A stretch of DNA of 64,000 nucleotides from Lysobacterales bacterium (GTDB lineage: Bacteria; Pseudomonadota; Gammaproteobacteria; Xanthomonadales; Rhodanobacteraceae): contig JADJHN010000003.1 in the NCBI GenBank assembly GCA_016707485.1, forward strand, positions 620,001-684,000. Reading direction: 5' to 3'. The notes below the pieces were generated by a model. That model saw only the letters and a list, made by a program, of their open reading frames with translations. It was not told the origin of the DNA and ran no database searches. The position numbers and the translations under genes are program-made. Position 1 is the stretch's first letter, and each line of letters starts with the position of its first letter. Below are positions 16,277-25,107 of this stretch, one piece after another.

Positions 16277-16778
16277 TGCCGAGTACCTCTTCAATCGTCT
16301 TGCCGCGCTTGGACGCGATGCCCTGCGGCGTTGCCATGGCCTGCAGGCCGTTGATCGTCGCGCGCACCAGGTTGATCGGATTGCGCGAACCGACGGCCTT
16401 GGCGAGAACGTTCTTCACACCGACCACTTCAAGCACGGCGCGCATGGCACCGCCGGCGATCACGCCGGTACCTTCGGAAGCGGGCTGCATGTAGACACGC
16501 GCCGCACCGTGATTGGCCTTGACGGCGTGCCACAAGGTGCCCTCCTTCAGGTCCACGCGCACCATGTTCTTGCGTGCGCGCTCCATTGCTTTCTGGATGG
16601 CGATCGGCACTTCACGCGCCTTGCCGTATCCAAAACCAACGCGGCCCTCGCCGTCACCGACGACGGTCAGGGCGGTAAAGCTCATCTGGCGACCACCCTT
16701 GACGGTTTTCGCCACCCGGTTCACCGCGATCAGCTTCTCAAGGAGGCCGTCGCTCGGCTCACGATCATTGCTGGACAT
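16269..16778 (-). CDS. rpsE: 30S ribosomal protein uS5
   Basis: 169 aa. Double-stranded RNA-binding N-terminal domain (VNRVAKTVKGGRQMSFTALT, VGFGYGKAREVPIAIQKAME) and S5 C-terminal domain (GTGVIAGGAMRAVLEVVGV). Decoding-fidelity protein. Preceded by an unusual 177-base gap with a GGGAAT element between it and rplR. Confidence 0.98.
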   Translation of the reverse strand: MSSNDREPSDGLLEKLIAVNRVAKTVKGGRQMSFTALTVVGDGEGRVGFGYGKAREVPIAIQKAMERARKNMVRVDLKEGTLWHAVKANHGAARVYMQPASEGTGVIAGGAMRAVLEVVGVKNVLAKAVGSRNPINLVRATINGLQAMATPQGIASKRGKTIEEVLGNG

Positions 16779-16859
16779 TTTTCACCTTTGTGCCGGTCAC
16801 TGGGGATCCGGACTTTTGCTTGCGGTTGGTACCGCTTGGAGTTGTGGTGTTTCTTGTTT

Positions 16860-16951
16860 GGGAATCGAGAATTGAGAATTGAGAATGGTCAAAGCCGCCA
16901 AGCCGTAGCCCCTGCCTTTGACGATTCCCCGTTCCCGATTCCCTATTCCCG
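16860..16951. repeat. GGGAATN palindromic element 3 (rplR-rpsE gap)
   Basis: Degenerate G-rich arm (GGGAATCGAGAATTGAGAAT) at 16860-16886 and a C-rich arm at 16923-16951 flank an approximately 36-base loop, inside the spc operon. The C arm lies five bases before the rplR stop codon. Confidence 0.8.
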
Positions 16952-16955
16952 GCTC

Positions 16956-17309
16956 TTAAAACTTCAAACCCGCTTCGCGGGCGGCGTCGGCCAGGACCTT
17001 GATGCGACCGTGGTAGCGGAAGCCCGAGCGATCGAAAGCGACGCTTTCGATACCGGCCTTGAGCGCGCGCTCGGCAATGGCCTTGCCAACCGCTGCAGCG
17101 GCGTCCTTGTTCTTGGTGCCCTTGAGGCCTTCGGCGACCGCCTTCTGCACGGTCGACGCCGTGGCCAGCACCTTGTCGCCCGATGCGCTGAAAACCTGCG
17201 CATACAGGTGCTGGCCGGTACGATGCACACTGAGGCGCGGCACACCCAGCGAGCGGATATGCATGCGTGTCGATTTGGCGCGGCGAAGTCTTGCGATGTT
17301 CTTTTCCAC
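16956..17309 (-). CDS. rplR: 50S ribosomal protein uL18
   Basis: 117 aa (E. coli 117). MEKNIARLRRAKSTRMHIR at the start, VHRTGQHLYAQVFS, and the 5S rRNA-binding C-terminus AFDRSGFRYHGRIKVLADAAREAGLKF, which is the standard ending. Binds 5S rRNA with uL5. Confidence 0.98.
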   Translation of the reverse strand: MEKNIARLRRAKSTRMHIRSLGVPRLSVHRTGQHLYAQVFSASGDKVLATASTVQKAVAEGLKGTKNKDAAAAVGKAIAERALKAGIESVAFDRSGFRYHGRIKVLADAAREAGLKF

Positions 17310-17336
17310 TGTCTTTCTCCGGGAAGCTGAAGTGCC

Positions 17337-17864
17337 TTAGGCCTTCTTGGCTTCCTTCAAGGTGATCTTCTCGCCTGCATAACGCACACCCTTGCCCTTG
17401 TAGGGTTCCGGTGGACGGAATGCGCGGATCTTCGCGGCAGCCTCGCCGACAACCTGCTTGTCCGTACCCTTGATCAGGATCTCGGTCTGGGTTGGCACTT
17501 CAAGCGTGATTCCTTCCGGGGCCTTGAACAGGACCGGGTGTGAAAAGCCGAGGGTCAGATTCAGGTCCTTCCCAGCCAGGGCGGCACGGTAGCCGACGCC
17601 TACCAACTCGAGCTTGCGCTGGTAACCGTCGCTGACGCCGACAACCATGTTGTTGATCAGCGCACGGGCGGTACCGGCCATCTTCACATCGCTGGCGGTC
17701 TTGCCGCTCAACAATACCTGGCCGCCTTCGAGCTTGGCGAGGACACCAGGCGGAGTCGCCAGCGTCAACGAGCCCTTCGGCCCCTTCACCGTGATCGCTT
17801 CTGCAGACACCTGCACATCGACGCCTTTCGGCAGCACTACGGGTTTCTTGGCAACGCGTGACAT
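17337..17864 (-). CDS. rplF: 50S ribosomal protein uL6
   Basis: 175 aa (E. coli 177). Two repeated L6 domains; the signature PEPYKGKGVRYAGE lies near the C-terminus. Located at the base of the L7/L12 stalk. Order rpsH-rplF-rplR is conserved. Confidence 0.98.
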   Translation of the reverse strand: MSRVAKKPVVLPKGVDVQVSAEAITVKGPKGSLTLATPPGVLAKLEGGQVLLSGKTASDVKMAGTARALINNMVVGVSDGYQRKLELVGVGYRAALAGKDLNLTLGFSHPVLFKAPEGITLEVPTQTEILIKGTDKQVVGEAAAKIRAFRPPEPYKGKGVRYAGEKITLKEAKKA

Positions 17865-17875
17865 GTTCTCTCTCC

Positions 17876-18271
17876 TTAGGCCACGATGCCGATGACTTCG
17901 CCACCAAGACCCTTGGTACGGGCTTGTGCGTCGGTCATGATTCCGGACGATGTGGAGACGATGGAAATGCCGAGGCCGTTGAGCACCTTCGGCAACTCGT
18001 TCTTGCCGCGATAGACGCGAAGACCGGAACGGCTGACGCGCTCGATGCGCGCGATGACGGCCTTGCCTTCGTAGTACTTCAACGCGATCTCGAGAACGGG
18101 CTTGCCTTCGCTGGCCTGCACCTGGAATTCGGACACATAGCCCTCGTCCTTGAGCAACGTGGCGATGGCAAGTTTCACCCGTGACGAAGGCATGCGAACT
18201 GCGCGCTTGCCGGTAGCCTGGGCGTTGCGGATACGTGTGAACATATCCGCGATGGGATCAGTCATGCTCAT
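17876..18271 (-). CDS. rpsH: 30S ribosomal protein uS8
   Basis: 131 aa. MSMTDPIADMFTRIRNAQ at the start and the C-terminal STSSGIMTDAQARTKGLGGEVI signature. Central 16S rRNA domain binder; in E. coli it represses the spc operon. Separated from rpsN by 124 bases holding a repeat element, unlike the tight spacing in E. coli. Confidence 0.98.
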   Translation of the reverse strand: MSMTDPIADMFTRIRNAQATGKRAVRMPSSRVKLAIATLLKDEGYVSEFQVQASEGKPVLEIALKYYEGKAVIARIERVSRSGLRVYRGKNELPKVLNGLGISIVSTSSGIMTDAQARTKGLGGEVIGIVA

Positions 18272-18310
18272 GTTTCAAAAATCCTTTGAGGCATCGATAT
18301 CGGGTGGGGC

Positions 18311-18393
18311 CGAGATTCGGGATTCGAGATTCGGAAGAACCGGGTCGCAGGCTTTTGCTCCACAAATCCCGAATCCCGAATCTCCTGTCCCGG
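18311..18393. repeat. GGGATTC-variant palindromic element 4 (rpsN-rpsH gap)
   Basis: Left arm has the heptad GATTCGG in tandem (18311-18334), right arm the complementary CCCGAATC (18366-18393), with about 30 bases between. It differs from the other elements by GATTC in place of GAATC. It fills nearly the whole rpsN-rpsH gap. Confidence 0.8.
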
Positions 18394-18395
18394 CT

Positions 18396-18701
18396 CTACC
18401 AGCTTGCTTTACGCAATCCGGGAACGTCGCCACGCATCGTGGCTTCGCGGAGTTTCATGCGGCCAAGGCCGAATTTTTCATACACGCTGCGCGAGCGACC
18501 AGTCAGTGCACAACGACTGCGCTGACGGGCCGGACTCGAATCACGTGGCAACTTCTGCAGCTTGGTGGCAGCCTCGAGTTTCTCCTCGTAGGAAGCCTTC
18601 GGGCTGCTGACGATCTTCTTGAGCTGATCGCGCTTTGCTGCGTGTTTCTTGACGAGCTTCGTGCGCTTGTTCTCGCGCATGATCATTGAAGTCTTGGCCA
18701 T
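18396..18701 (-). CDS. rpsN: 30S ribosomal protein uS14
   Basis: 101 aa, the long zinc-free form as in E. coli (101): MAKTSMIMRENKRTKLVKK at the start, CALTGRSRSVYEKFGLGRMKLRE and the ending GLRKASW. Lacks the four zinc cysteines of the short form. Confidence 0.97.
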   Translation of the reverse strand: MAKTSMIMRENKRTKLVKKHAAKRDQLKKIVSSPKASYEEKLEAATKLQKLPRDSSPARQRSRCALTGRSRSVYEKFGLGRMKLREATMRGDVPGLRKASW

Positions 18702-18725
18702 TGCCGGTATTCCTGCTTCGCTGTA

Positions 18726-19268
18726 TTAGTTGCGGAACGGAAAACCAAAGGCTTCAAGCAACGCCTTCGCTTCTTCGTCGGTACGCGCAGTCGTGGTGAC
18801 CGCGATATCCATGCCGCGCAATGCGTCAATCTGGTCGAAATCGATCTCCGGAAAGATGATCTGTTCCTTGACGCCCATGTTGTAGTTGCCGCGTCCGTCG
18901 AACGAACGACCGGAAATGCCACGGAAGTCGCGCACGCGCGGCAGCGAGACGTTGACCAGGCGATCGACAAACTCGAACATCTGCGCACGGCGCAAGGTGA
19001 CCTTGCAGCCGATCGGCCAGTTGTCACGGATCTTGAAGGTCGCGATGGACTTCTTCGACAGCGTGATGATCGGCTTCTGTCCGCCGATCTTGGTCATGTC
19101 GGCCACGGCGTTCTCGAGAATCTTCTTGTTGCCGACCGCCTCGCCCACGCCCATGTTGAGAGTGACCTTGGACAGGCGCGGCACCTGCATCGGATTCTTG
19201 TAGCCGAAACGCTCGGTCAGCTTCGGAACGATCGTTTCTTTGTAGATGGTTTCAAGACGCGTTGTCAT
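18726..19268 (-). CDS. rplE: 50S ribosomal protein uL5
   Basis: 180 aa, starting MTTRLETIYKETIVPKL at the ATG at 19268. Contains VTLNMGVGEAVGNKKILENA and GVKEQIIFPEIDFDQ. Binds 5S rRNA with uL18 and contacts the P-site tRNA. Confidence 0.98.
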   Translation of the reverse strand: MTTRLETIYKETIVPKLTERFGYKNPMQVPRLSKVTLNMGVGEAVGNKKILENAVADMTKIGGQKPIITLSKKSIATFKIRDNWPIGCKVTLRRAQMFEFVDRLVNVSLPRVRDFRGISGRSFDGRGNYNMGVKEQIIFPEIDFDQIDALRGMDIAVTTTARTDEEAKALLEAFGFPFRN

Positions 19269-19278
19269 TGCGGCGGCC

Positions 19279-19593
19279 TCAGACGTCGACAACTTCGCCG
19301 GACGGGCGGAAAACGCGAACCTTGCGACCGTCTTCAAGAGTCTTGAAGCCGACGCGTGCGCCCTTGCCCGTTGCGGAGTTGAACAACTGTACGTTAGAAA
19401 TGTCTATCGAAGCCTCGCGCTCGATGATTCCACCAGGCTGATTGGCCTGCGGATTCGGCTTCGTGTGACGCTTGACCAGATTGACGTTCTGCACGAACAC
19501 GTGGTCACCGACCACGCGCGAGACTTCGCCCTTCTGACCCTTGTTCTTGCCGGCGATCACGATGACCTGATCACCCTTGCGAATACGGTTCAT
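19279..19593 (-). CDS. rplX: 50S ribosomal protein uL24
   Basis: 104 aa (E. coli 104). KOW domain at the N-terminus (IRKGDQVIVIAGKNKGQKG). Early 23S rRNA assembly initiator. Tight spacing to rplN (14 bases) and rplE. Confidence 0.98.
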   Translation of the reverse strand: MNRIRKGDQVIVIAGKNKGQKGEVSRVVGDHVFVQNVNLVKRHTKPNPQANQPGGIIEREASIDISNVQLFNSATGKGARVGFKTLEDGRKVRVFRPSGEVVDV

Positions 19594-19607
19594 GTCGTCT
19601 ATCCCGT

Positions 19608-19976
19608 TTACAGCACTTCTGGAGCGAGCGAGACGATCTTCATGAACTTCTCGCCGCGCAGCTCGCGCGTCACCGGCCCGAAAATACGGGTCCCGATCGG
19701 CTCGAGCTTGTTGTTGAGGAGGACTGCCGCATTGCCGTCGAAACGGATCAGCGAACCGTCGGCGCGACGAACTCCCTTGCGGGTACGCACGACGACGGCG
19801 TCGTAAACCTCACCCTTCTTGACCTTGCCGCGCGGAATCGCTTCGCGCACGGATACCTTGATGACGTCGCCGATCTGCGCATAGCGGCGCTTCGAACCAC
19901 CGAGCACCTTGATACACATCAGTTCGCGAGCGCCGCTGTTGTCCGCTGCGGCCAGCGTGGTCTGCATCTGGATCAT
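19608..19976 (-). CDS. rplN: 50S ribosomal protein uL14
   Basis: 122 aa. MIQMQTTLAAADNSGAREL at the start and GPVTRELRGEKFMKIVSLAPEVL at the end, both standard. First gene of the spc set; contacts 16S rRNA at bridge B8. Confidence 0.98.
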   Translation of the reverse strand: MIQMQTTLAAADNSGARELMCIKVLGGSKRRYAQIGDVIKVSVREAIPRGKVKKGEVYDAVVVRTRKGVRRADGSLIRFDGNAAVLLNNKLEPIGTRIFGPVTRELRGEKFMKIVSLAPEVL

Positions 19977-20004
19977 GTTACTTGCTCCTTACGTCCCGGA
20001 CCGT

Positions 20005-20268
20005 TTACTGCGCGGCCCGCGCGACGATTTCGACCACGCGCCAGTTCTTCGTCTTCGACAACGGTCGTGTCTCGGAAATGCGCACGACGTCGCCTTCCTG
20101 ACATGAGCCATCGGCGTCGTGGGCGTGCACCTTCGTCGAACGGCGGATGATCTTGCCGTACAACGGATGCTGAACCTGGCGTTCCAGCAGGACGGTGACC
20201 GTCTTCTGCATCTTGTTGCTGACCACACGCCCTTCAAGCGTGCGCGCATTCTTCTCTGTTTCGCTCAT
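20005..20268 (-). CDS. rpsQ: 30S ribosomal protein uS17
   Basis: 87 aa. OB-fold protein with GRVVSNKMQKTVTVLLERQ and GDVVRISETRPLSKTKNWRV. Last gene of the S10 set. Confidence 0.98.
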   Translation of the reverse strand: MSETEKNARTLEGRVVSNKMQKTVTVLLERQVQHPLYGKIIRRSTKVHAHDADGSCQEGDVVRISETRPLSKTKNWRVVEIVARAAQ

Positions 20269-20280
20269 CGCAGGTCGTCC

Positions 20281-20469
20281 TTACTTCTTGCTGCCAAGGA
20301 CGAATTTGACCTGCGCGATCTCGCGCCGGACACGTCCGAACTGGTGGGTTTGGGTAAGCTGACCGGAGCCCTTCTGCATGCGCAGGTTGAACTGCTCACG
20401 ACGAAGCTCGCCGAGATGCTCGTTCAGCTCCTTCTCCGATTTCTGGCGAAGATCTTTGAGTTCCATCAC
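20281..20469 (-). CDS. rpmC: 50S ribosomal protein uL29
   Basis: 62 aa helical hairpin protein: MELKDLRQKSEKELNEHL (second Met) and ARVRREIAQVKF-like C-terminal helix (RVRREIAQVKFVLG). The ATG at 20469 overlaps the rplP stop by four bases; an alternative ATG one codon later gives the classical MELK start. Confidence 0.95.
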   Translation of the reverse strand: MMELKDLRQKSEKELNEHLGELRREQFNLRMQKGSGQLTQTHQFGRVRREIAQVKFVLGSKK

Positions 20470-20879
20470 AGCACCGTTCTTGTTACAAACTGGGTCTGAA
20501 CCGAGAGCTTTGCAGCGGCCAGGCGGAACGCCTCGCGTGCAGTGGTCTCGTCAACACCCTCGATTTCATAAAGCATCCGGCCCGGTTGAATCGGAGCCAC
20601 CCAGAATTCCACACTACCCTTGCCGTTACCCATACGAACCTCGATGGGCTTCTTGCTGATCGGCTTGTCCGGGAACACGCGGATCCACAACTTGCCACCG
20701 CGCTTCACGAAACGCGTGATGCAGCGGCGAGCGGCTTCAATCTGACGCGCCGTCAACTGGCCGTGCGTCGTCGCCTTGAGACCAAACGAGCCGAAGCTCA
20801 CCTTGGTGGCCACATACGACAGACCCGGATTACGGCCCTTTTGCACCTTGCGGTACTTGGTTCGCTTCGGTTGCAACAT
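20466..20879 (-). CDS. rplP: 50S ribosomal protein uL16
   Basis: 137 aa. MLQPKRTKYRKVQKGRN at the start; the Arg of the PMGKGKG-type loop region appears as RMGNGKGSVEFWV. Contacts tRNA elbow near the peptidyl transferase centre. Confidence 0.98.
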   Translation of the reverse strand: MLQPKRTKYRKVQKGRNPGLSYVATKVSFGSFGLKATTHGQLTARQIEAARRCITRFVKRGGKLWIRVFPDKPISKKPIEVRMGNGKGSVEFWVAPIQPGRMLYEIEGVDETTAREAFRLAAAKLSVQTQFVTRTVL

Positions 20880-20890
20880 GATTCGGTTCC

Positions 20891-21592
20891 TTACTTCGCC
20901 GAAGACCGACGAGGCGCGCGCTCTTCGCTGGCCTCGGTCTTCGCTTCTTGCGTGGCAGCATGCAGGTCAAAGATCTCGCCCTTGTAGATCCAGACCTTGA
21001 CTCCGATGATGCCGTAGGTGGTTTGCGCTTCGGCCAGGCCGTAGTCGATGTCCGCGCGCAGGGTATGCAGCGGCACGCGACCTTCGCGAGCCCACTCCGA
21101 ACGGGCGATTTCCGCGCCATTCAAGCGTCCGCCGACATTGACCTTGATACCCAGTGCGCCGAGGCGCATCGCATTCTGCACCGAGCGCTTCATTGCGCGA
21201 CGGAACATGATGCGGCGCTCAAGCTGCTGGGCAATCGATTCGGCGACAAGCTGCGCATCGAGCTCAGGCTTGCGCACTTCGGTCACGTTGATGTGGGCGG
21301 GAACTCCCATCACCGCGGAGACTTCCTTGCGCAGCTTCTCGATATCCTCACCCTTCTTGCCGATGACCACACCCGGACGTGCCGTGTGGATCGTCACCCG
21401 CGCCGTCTTGGCCGGACGCTCGATCGTGATCTTGGAGATGCCGGCCTGGGCAAGCTTCTTCTTCAGCAGCTCGCGCACCTTGAGATCGGCAGCCAGATAG
21501 CCGGCGAAGTCGCGCTTGTTGGCGAACCACTTGGAATTCCAGTCCTTGGAAATACCAAGGCGAAAACCAATCGGATTGACTTTATGACCCAT
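20891..21592 (-). CDS. rpsC: 30S ribosomal protein uS3
   Basis: 233 aa (E. coli 233). KH domain with GxxG as VIGKKGEDIEKLR, N-terminal MGHKVNPIGFRLGISKDW, and C-terminal TYGIIGVKVWIYKGE. Part of the mRNA entry helicase. Confidence 0.98.
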   Translation of the reverse strand: MGHKVNPIGFRLGISKDWNSKWFANKRDFAGYLAADLKVRELLKKKLAQAGISKITIERPAKTARVTIHTARPGVVIGKKGEDIEKLRKEVSAVMGVPAHINVTEVRKPELDAQLVAESIAQQLERRIMFRRAMKRSVQNAMRLGALGIKVNVGGRLNGAEIARSEWAREGRVPLHTLRADIDYGLAEAQTTYGIIGVKVWIYKGEIFDLHAATQEAKTEASEERAPRRSSAK

Positions 21593-21604
21593 CGTTTGCG
21601 TCCT

Positions 21605-21934
21605 TTACTCGCCCACGACCACGGTGATGTGGCTGGTGCGCTTGGTAATACGGTTTCCACGGCCTTTGGCGCGTGCATGCATACGCTTCAGTGACGGGCC
21701 CTCGTCGACAAAGATCTTCGAGACCAGCAACTCGTCGACATCGGCGCCGAGGTTGTTCTCGGCATTGGCGACAGCCGACAGCAGAACCTTCTTGACCAGG
21801 TGTGCGGCCTTCTTGTCGCTGAAGGCGAGCAGGTTGGTGGCACTTCCAACCGGCATGCCACGCACCTGATCGGCGACGAGGCGTACCTTCTGGGCGGAGA
21901 TGCGCGCACTGCGCAGTATAGCTTTGGCTTCCAC
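21605..21934 (-). CDS. rplV: 50S ribosomal protein uL22
   Basis: 109 aa. The extended beta hairpin reaching the exit tunnel is at about 82-100 (KRMHARAKGRGNRITKRTSH). MEAKAILRSARISAQKVRLV at the start. The macrolide-relevant loop looks intact. Confidence 0.98.
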   Translation of the reverse strand: MEAKAILRSARISAQKVRLVADQVRGMPVGSATNLLAFSDKKAAHLVKKVLLSAVANAENNLGADVDELLVSKIFVDEGPSLKRMHARAKGRGNRITKRTSHITVVVGE

Positions 21935-21946
21935 GACGCTATCTCC

Positions 21947-22231
21947 TTACTTCTTCTTGTCGGCGGTTTTCTTGTCGCCGGAGTGACCCTTGAACGTGCG
22001 GGTCACGGCGAACTCGCCGAGCTTGTGACCGACCATGTTCTCGTTCACCAGAACCGGCACATGTTGGCGGCCATTGTGGATGGCCAGGGTCAGGCCGACC
22101 ATTTCCGGCGAAACCATGGAACGGCGCGACCAGGTCTTGATCGGACGCTTGTTGCTGCCAGTCGACACCGCCTCGACCTTCTTCAGAAGGTGGTGGTCGA
22201 TGAACGGGCCTTTCTTCAATGAACGAGCCAT
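21947..22231 (-). CDS. rpsS: 30S ribosomal protein uS19
   Basis: 94 aa. MARSLKKGPFIDHHLLKKV at the start, RRSMVSPEMVGLTLAIHNG and GHKLGEFAVTRTFKGH. Head protein partnering uS13. Confidence 0.98.
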   Translation of the reverse strand: MARSLKKGPFIDHHLLKKVEAVSTGSNKRPIKTWSRRSMVSPEMVGLTLAIHNGRQHVPVLVNENMVGHKLGEFAVTRTFKGHSGDKKTADKKK

Positions 22232-22239
22232 GATCTATC

Positions 22240-23067
22240 TCAACCTCTGCGATCGCGCACGATGAACTTGTCGGTGCGCTTGTTCTTGCGCGTCTTGTAA
22301 CCCTTGGTCGGCATGCCCCACGGCGACACCGGATGCGGATTACCCTGGCCAGCCTTGGCTTCACCACCACCGTGCGGGTGATCAACCGGGTTCATGGCTG
22401 CACCGCGAACGGTCGGACGAATGCCACGCCAGCGGCTGGCGCCAGCCTTGCCGAGCTTCTCGAGGCTATGCTCGGAATTGCCGACTTCGCCGATCGTCGC
22501 ACGACATTCGGCAGGCACCTTGCGCATCTCGCCGGAACGCAGGCGCAGGGTCGCATGACCTTGCTCGCGGGCAACCAGCTGGGCCGAAGCACCGGCCGCT
22601 CGCGCAATCTGCGCGCCCTTGCCAGGCTTCATCTCGATGCAATGAACGGTCGAACCGATCGGGATATTGCGCAGCGGCAACGAGTTGCCGATCTTGATCG
22701 GTGCCTCGCGACCGGCCATGAGCTGGTCGTCGACCTTTGCACCCTTCGGCGCAATGATGTAACGACGCTCGCCGTCTGCGTACAGCAGCAGGGCGATGTG
22801 CGAGGTGCGGTTCGGATCGTATTCCAGGCGCTCGATGCGGCAGGCAATGCCTTCCTTGTCGCGCTTGAAGTCAATGATCCGATAATGCTGCTTGGATCCG
22901 CCGCCCTTGTGACGTGTGGTGATGCGACCATAATGGTTGCGTCCACCCGTCTTGTTCTGCGATTCCGTCAACGGCGCATACGGCGCGCCCTTGTGCAGGC
23001 CGGGCGTCGAAACGCGGACCGCGGAACGACGACCTGCGGATGTGGGCTTGAGTGTAATCAGTGCCAT
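22240..23067 (-). CDS. rplB: 50S ribosomal protein uL2
   Basis: 275 aa (family about 274). MALITLKPTSAGRRS at the start, and the peptidyl-transferase-related signature PTVRGAAMNPVDHPHGGGE, whose His is the conserved one. C-terminal tail GYKTRKNKRTDKFIVRDRRG is standard. Confidence 0.98.
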   Translation of the reverse strand: MALITLKPTSAGRRSAVRVSTPGLHKGAPYAPLTESQNKTGGRNHYGRITTRHKGGGSKQHYRIIDFKRDKEGIACRIERLEYDPNRTSHIALLLYADGERRYIIAPKGAKVDDQLMAGREAPIKIGNSLPLRNIPIGSTVHCIEMKPGKGAQIARAAGASAQLVAREQGHATLRLRSGEMRKVPAECRATIGEVGNSEHSLEKLGKAGASRWRGIRPTVRGAAMNPVDHPHGGGEAKAGQGNPHPVSPWGMPTKGYKTRKNKRTDKFIVRDRRG

Positions 23068-23079
23068 GGATAATTCACC

Positions 23080-23370
23080 TTAGGCCTTGGCCATCACGTC
23101 GATGGATTGACCTTCACCAAGACGTACATAGGCCTTGCGCTTGTTGCTGCGAGTGCCGTTTCTTTGACGGAAAGCCTTGGTCTTACCCTTGAGGTTGACC
23201 ATATTCACCGCCTCGACCTGCACGCTGAACAATTGCTCGACCGCCTCTTTGACATCGGCCTTGGTCGCGCCCTGCGCAACCTCGAACACATACTGGTTGG
23301 TTTCCTGCAAACGCGCCGTCTTTTCGGAGATCAGCGGAGCGCGCAGCACGTTGTAGAGATTCTCTTTCAT
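23080..23370 (-). CDS. rplW: 50S ribosomal protein uL23
   Basis: 96 aa from the ATG at 23370, which overlaps the rplD stop by four bases. LRAPLISEKTARLQETNQYVF and KVEAVNMVNLKGKTK-like core. Docking site for trigger factor and SRP at the tunnel exit. The longer open frame upstream lies in rplD. Confidence 0.98.
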   Translation of the reverse strand: MKENLYNVLRAPLISEKTARLQETNQYVFEVAQGATKADVKEAVEQLFSVQVEAVNMVNLKGKTKAFRQRNGTRSNKRKAYVRLGEGQSIDVMAKA

Positions 23371-23972
23371 GCCAGCCACTCCTCGATCTTCTTGATCGAA
23401 TCGACAGTCATCACCACGTGATCCGCGCCAACCAGACTGACCGGGTCGATCGCAGCTGCGTCCACCACATGCACATACGGGATATTGCGGGCAGCCAGGA
23501 ACAGGGCTTCCGGAGCATTCTCGGCAACCAGGACGCAACGCCCCGTCACACCCAGCTCGGCAAGCTTGGCGACCAGCGACTGCGTCTTCGGCGTGTCGAT
23601 GCCGAATCCGTCAACGAGGCGCAGGCGATCGGTGCGATTGAGTTCGGAAAGAATCGAAACGAGCGCGCCGCGGAACATCTTGCGATTGACCTTTTGCGCA
23701 AAACTGCGCGGCTTGGCCGCGAAGGTCACGCCACCACCGATGAAGATTGGTGCCTTGAGCGCACCATGTCGTGCACCACCGCCCTTCTGGTTCTTCGACT
23801 TCTTGGTGGTACCGCTCACTTCCGAGCGGGTCAGCTGCGCCTTGGTACCAGAGCGACCGGCATTGCGGTAGGCAACGACCACCTGATGCACCAGATCCTG
23901 GCGAAATTCCTTGCCGAAAACGGCATCGGAAACGCTGACGGGCTTGGAGCCTATGACATTGATTTCCATCAC
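23367..23972 (-). CDS. rplD: 50S ribosomal protein uL4
   Basis: 201 aa (E. coli 201). KQKGGGARHGALKAPIFIGGG-type tunnel loop is visible (QKGGGARHGALKAPIF). In E. coli uL4 represses its own S10 operon through an rpsJ leader; such a leader is not evident here because tuf1 directly precedes rpsJ. Confidence 0.98.
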   Translation of the reverse strand: MMEINVIGSKPVSVSDAVFGKEFRQDLVHQVVVAYRNAGRSGTKAQLTRSEVSGTTKKSKNQKGGGARHGALKAPIFIGGGVTFAAKPRSFAQKVNRKMFRGALVSILSELNRTDRLRLVDGFGIDTPKTQSLVAKLAELGVTGRCVLVAENAPEALFLAARNIPYVHVVDAAAIDPVSLVGADHVVMTVDSIKKIEEWLA

Positions 23973-23980
23973 TTCGCTCC

Positions 23981-24622
23981 TTATGCCTTGACCGCGGGAC
24001 GGATGATCAGGTTGCCGCCTTTGGCACCCGGCACCGAACCCTTGATCGCGATCAAATGGCGTTCGCTGTCGATCTTGACGACTTCAAGGTTCATTGCCGA
24101 ACGGCGCACGGCGCCCATGTGGCCGGACATCTTCTTGCCCGGAAACACGCGCCCCGGCGTCTGCCGCTGGCCGATCGAGCCCGGCGAACGATGCGACAAG
24201 GAGTTGCCGTGCGTTGCGTCGCCCATCTTGAAATTGTGACGCTTGATGGTGCCCTGGAATCCCTTGCCCTTGGTGATGCCGGCAACGTCCACGATCTGCC
24301 CGACCGTGAAAACCTCGTCAGCCTTGACCTCACCACCGACATTGAACTTCGCCAGTTCGTCTGCTTCCAGACGGAACTCCCAAAGTCCGCGACCCGCCTC
24401 GACCTTGGCCTTGGCGTAGTGACCCGCAAGCGGCTTGTTGACAAGCGCCGCGCGCTTGCTTCCAGCCGTTACCTGGATCGCGTTGTAACCATCCACTTCC
24501 GTGGTCTTCACCTGGGTCACGCGATTCGGTGTCGCTTCAATCAGCGTCACCGGAATCGAGCGGCCATCTTCCGTGAAGATCCGGCTCATGCCGCATTTGC
24601 GGCCTACCAATCCGATACTCAT
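23981..24622 (-). CDS. rplC: 50S ribosomal protein uL3
   Basis: 213 aa. MSIGLVGRKCGMSRIFTEDG at the start, KGKGFQGTIKRHNFKMGDATHG in the centre. The Gln methylated by PrmB in E. coli lies in the segment SIGQRQTPGRVFPGKKMSGH, which is conserved. Initiates 50S assembly. Confidence 0.98.
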   Translation of the reverse strand: MSIGLVGRKCGMSRIFTEDGRSIPVTLIEATPNRVTQVKTTEVDGYNAIQVTAGSKRAALVNKPLAGHYAKAKVEAGRGLWEFRLEADELAKFNVGGEVKADEVFTVGQIVDVAGITKGKGFQGTIKRHNFKMGDATHGNSLSHRSPGSIGQRQTPGRVFPGKKMSGHMGAVRRSAMNLEVVKIDSERHLIAIKGSVPGAKGGNLIIRPAVKA

Positions 24623-24644
24623 CGTCGTGTCCTATCTGCCGCTA

Positions 24645-24956
24645 TCAGTAGAGCTTGATCTGGACGTCCACACCGGCCGCCAGGTCCAGCTTCATCAGGG
24701 CATCCACGGTCTTGTCGTTGGGATCGACAATATCCAGCACCCGCTTGTGAACGCGCGTCTCGTATTGATCCCGCGCATCCTTGTCTGCATGAGGCGACAC
24801 CAGGATGGTGTAGCGCTCGATCTTGGTTGGCAGCGGAATCGGGCCACGCACCTGCGCACCCGTGCGCTTCGCCGTTTCCACGATCTCGCTGGCCGAACGA
24901 TCGATCAGGCGATGATCGAAAGCCTTGAGCCTGATACGAATCTTCTGGTCTGCCAT
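24645..24956 (-). CDS. rpsJ: 30S ribosomal protein uS10 / NusE
   Basis: 103 aa from the ATG at 24956 (MADQKIRIRLKAFDHRLID), E. coli length. Ribosomal head protein that also binds NusB/NusG in transcription antitermination. First gene of the S10 set, separated from tuf1 by 155 bases holding a GGGAAT element. Confidence 0.98.
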   Translation of the reverse strand: MADQKIRIRLKAFDHRLIDRSASEIVETAKRTGAQVRGPIPLPTKIERYTILVSPHADKDARDQYETRVHKRVLDIVDPNDKTVDALMKLDLAAGVDVQIKLY

Positions 24957-25019
24957 TTCCGCTGTTTCCTGGTTGGGGCAAGGGGCGCGCACACCCCTGG
25001 CCGCTCATTACATTCGCTT

Positions 25020-25107
25020 GGGAATCGGGAACGGGGAATCGGGAATGGTTTGAAGCACGGCTTCCGCCTTGCTTTACCGATTCTCCATTCCCTATTCTCT
25101 ATTCCCG
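25020..25107. repeat. GGGAATN palindromic element 5 (tuf1-rpsJ gap)
   Basis: G-rich arm 25020-25048 with four GGG tracts, C-rich arm 25078-25107, loop about 30 bases. From the last G-arm heptad through the tuf stop it is identical to element 8 behind tuf2, so it lies within the tuf gene-conversion tract. Confidence 0.88.
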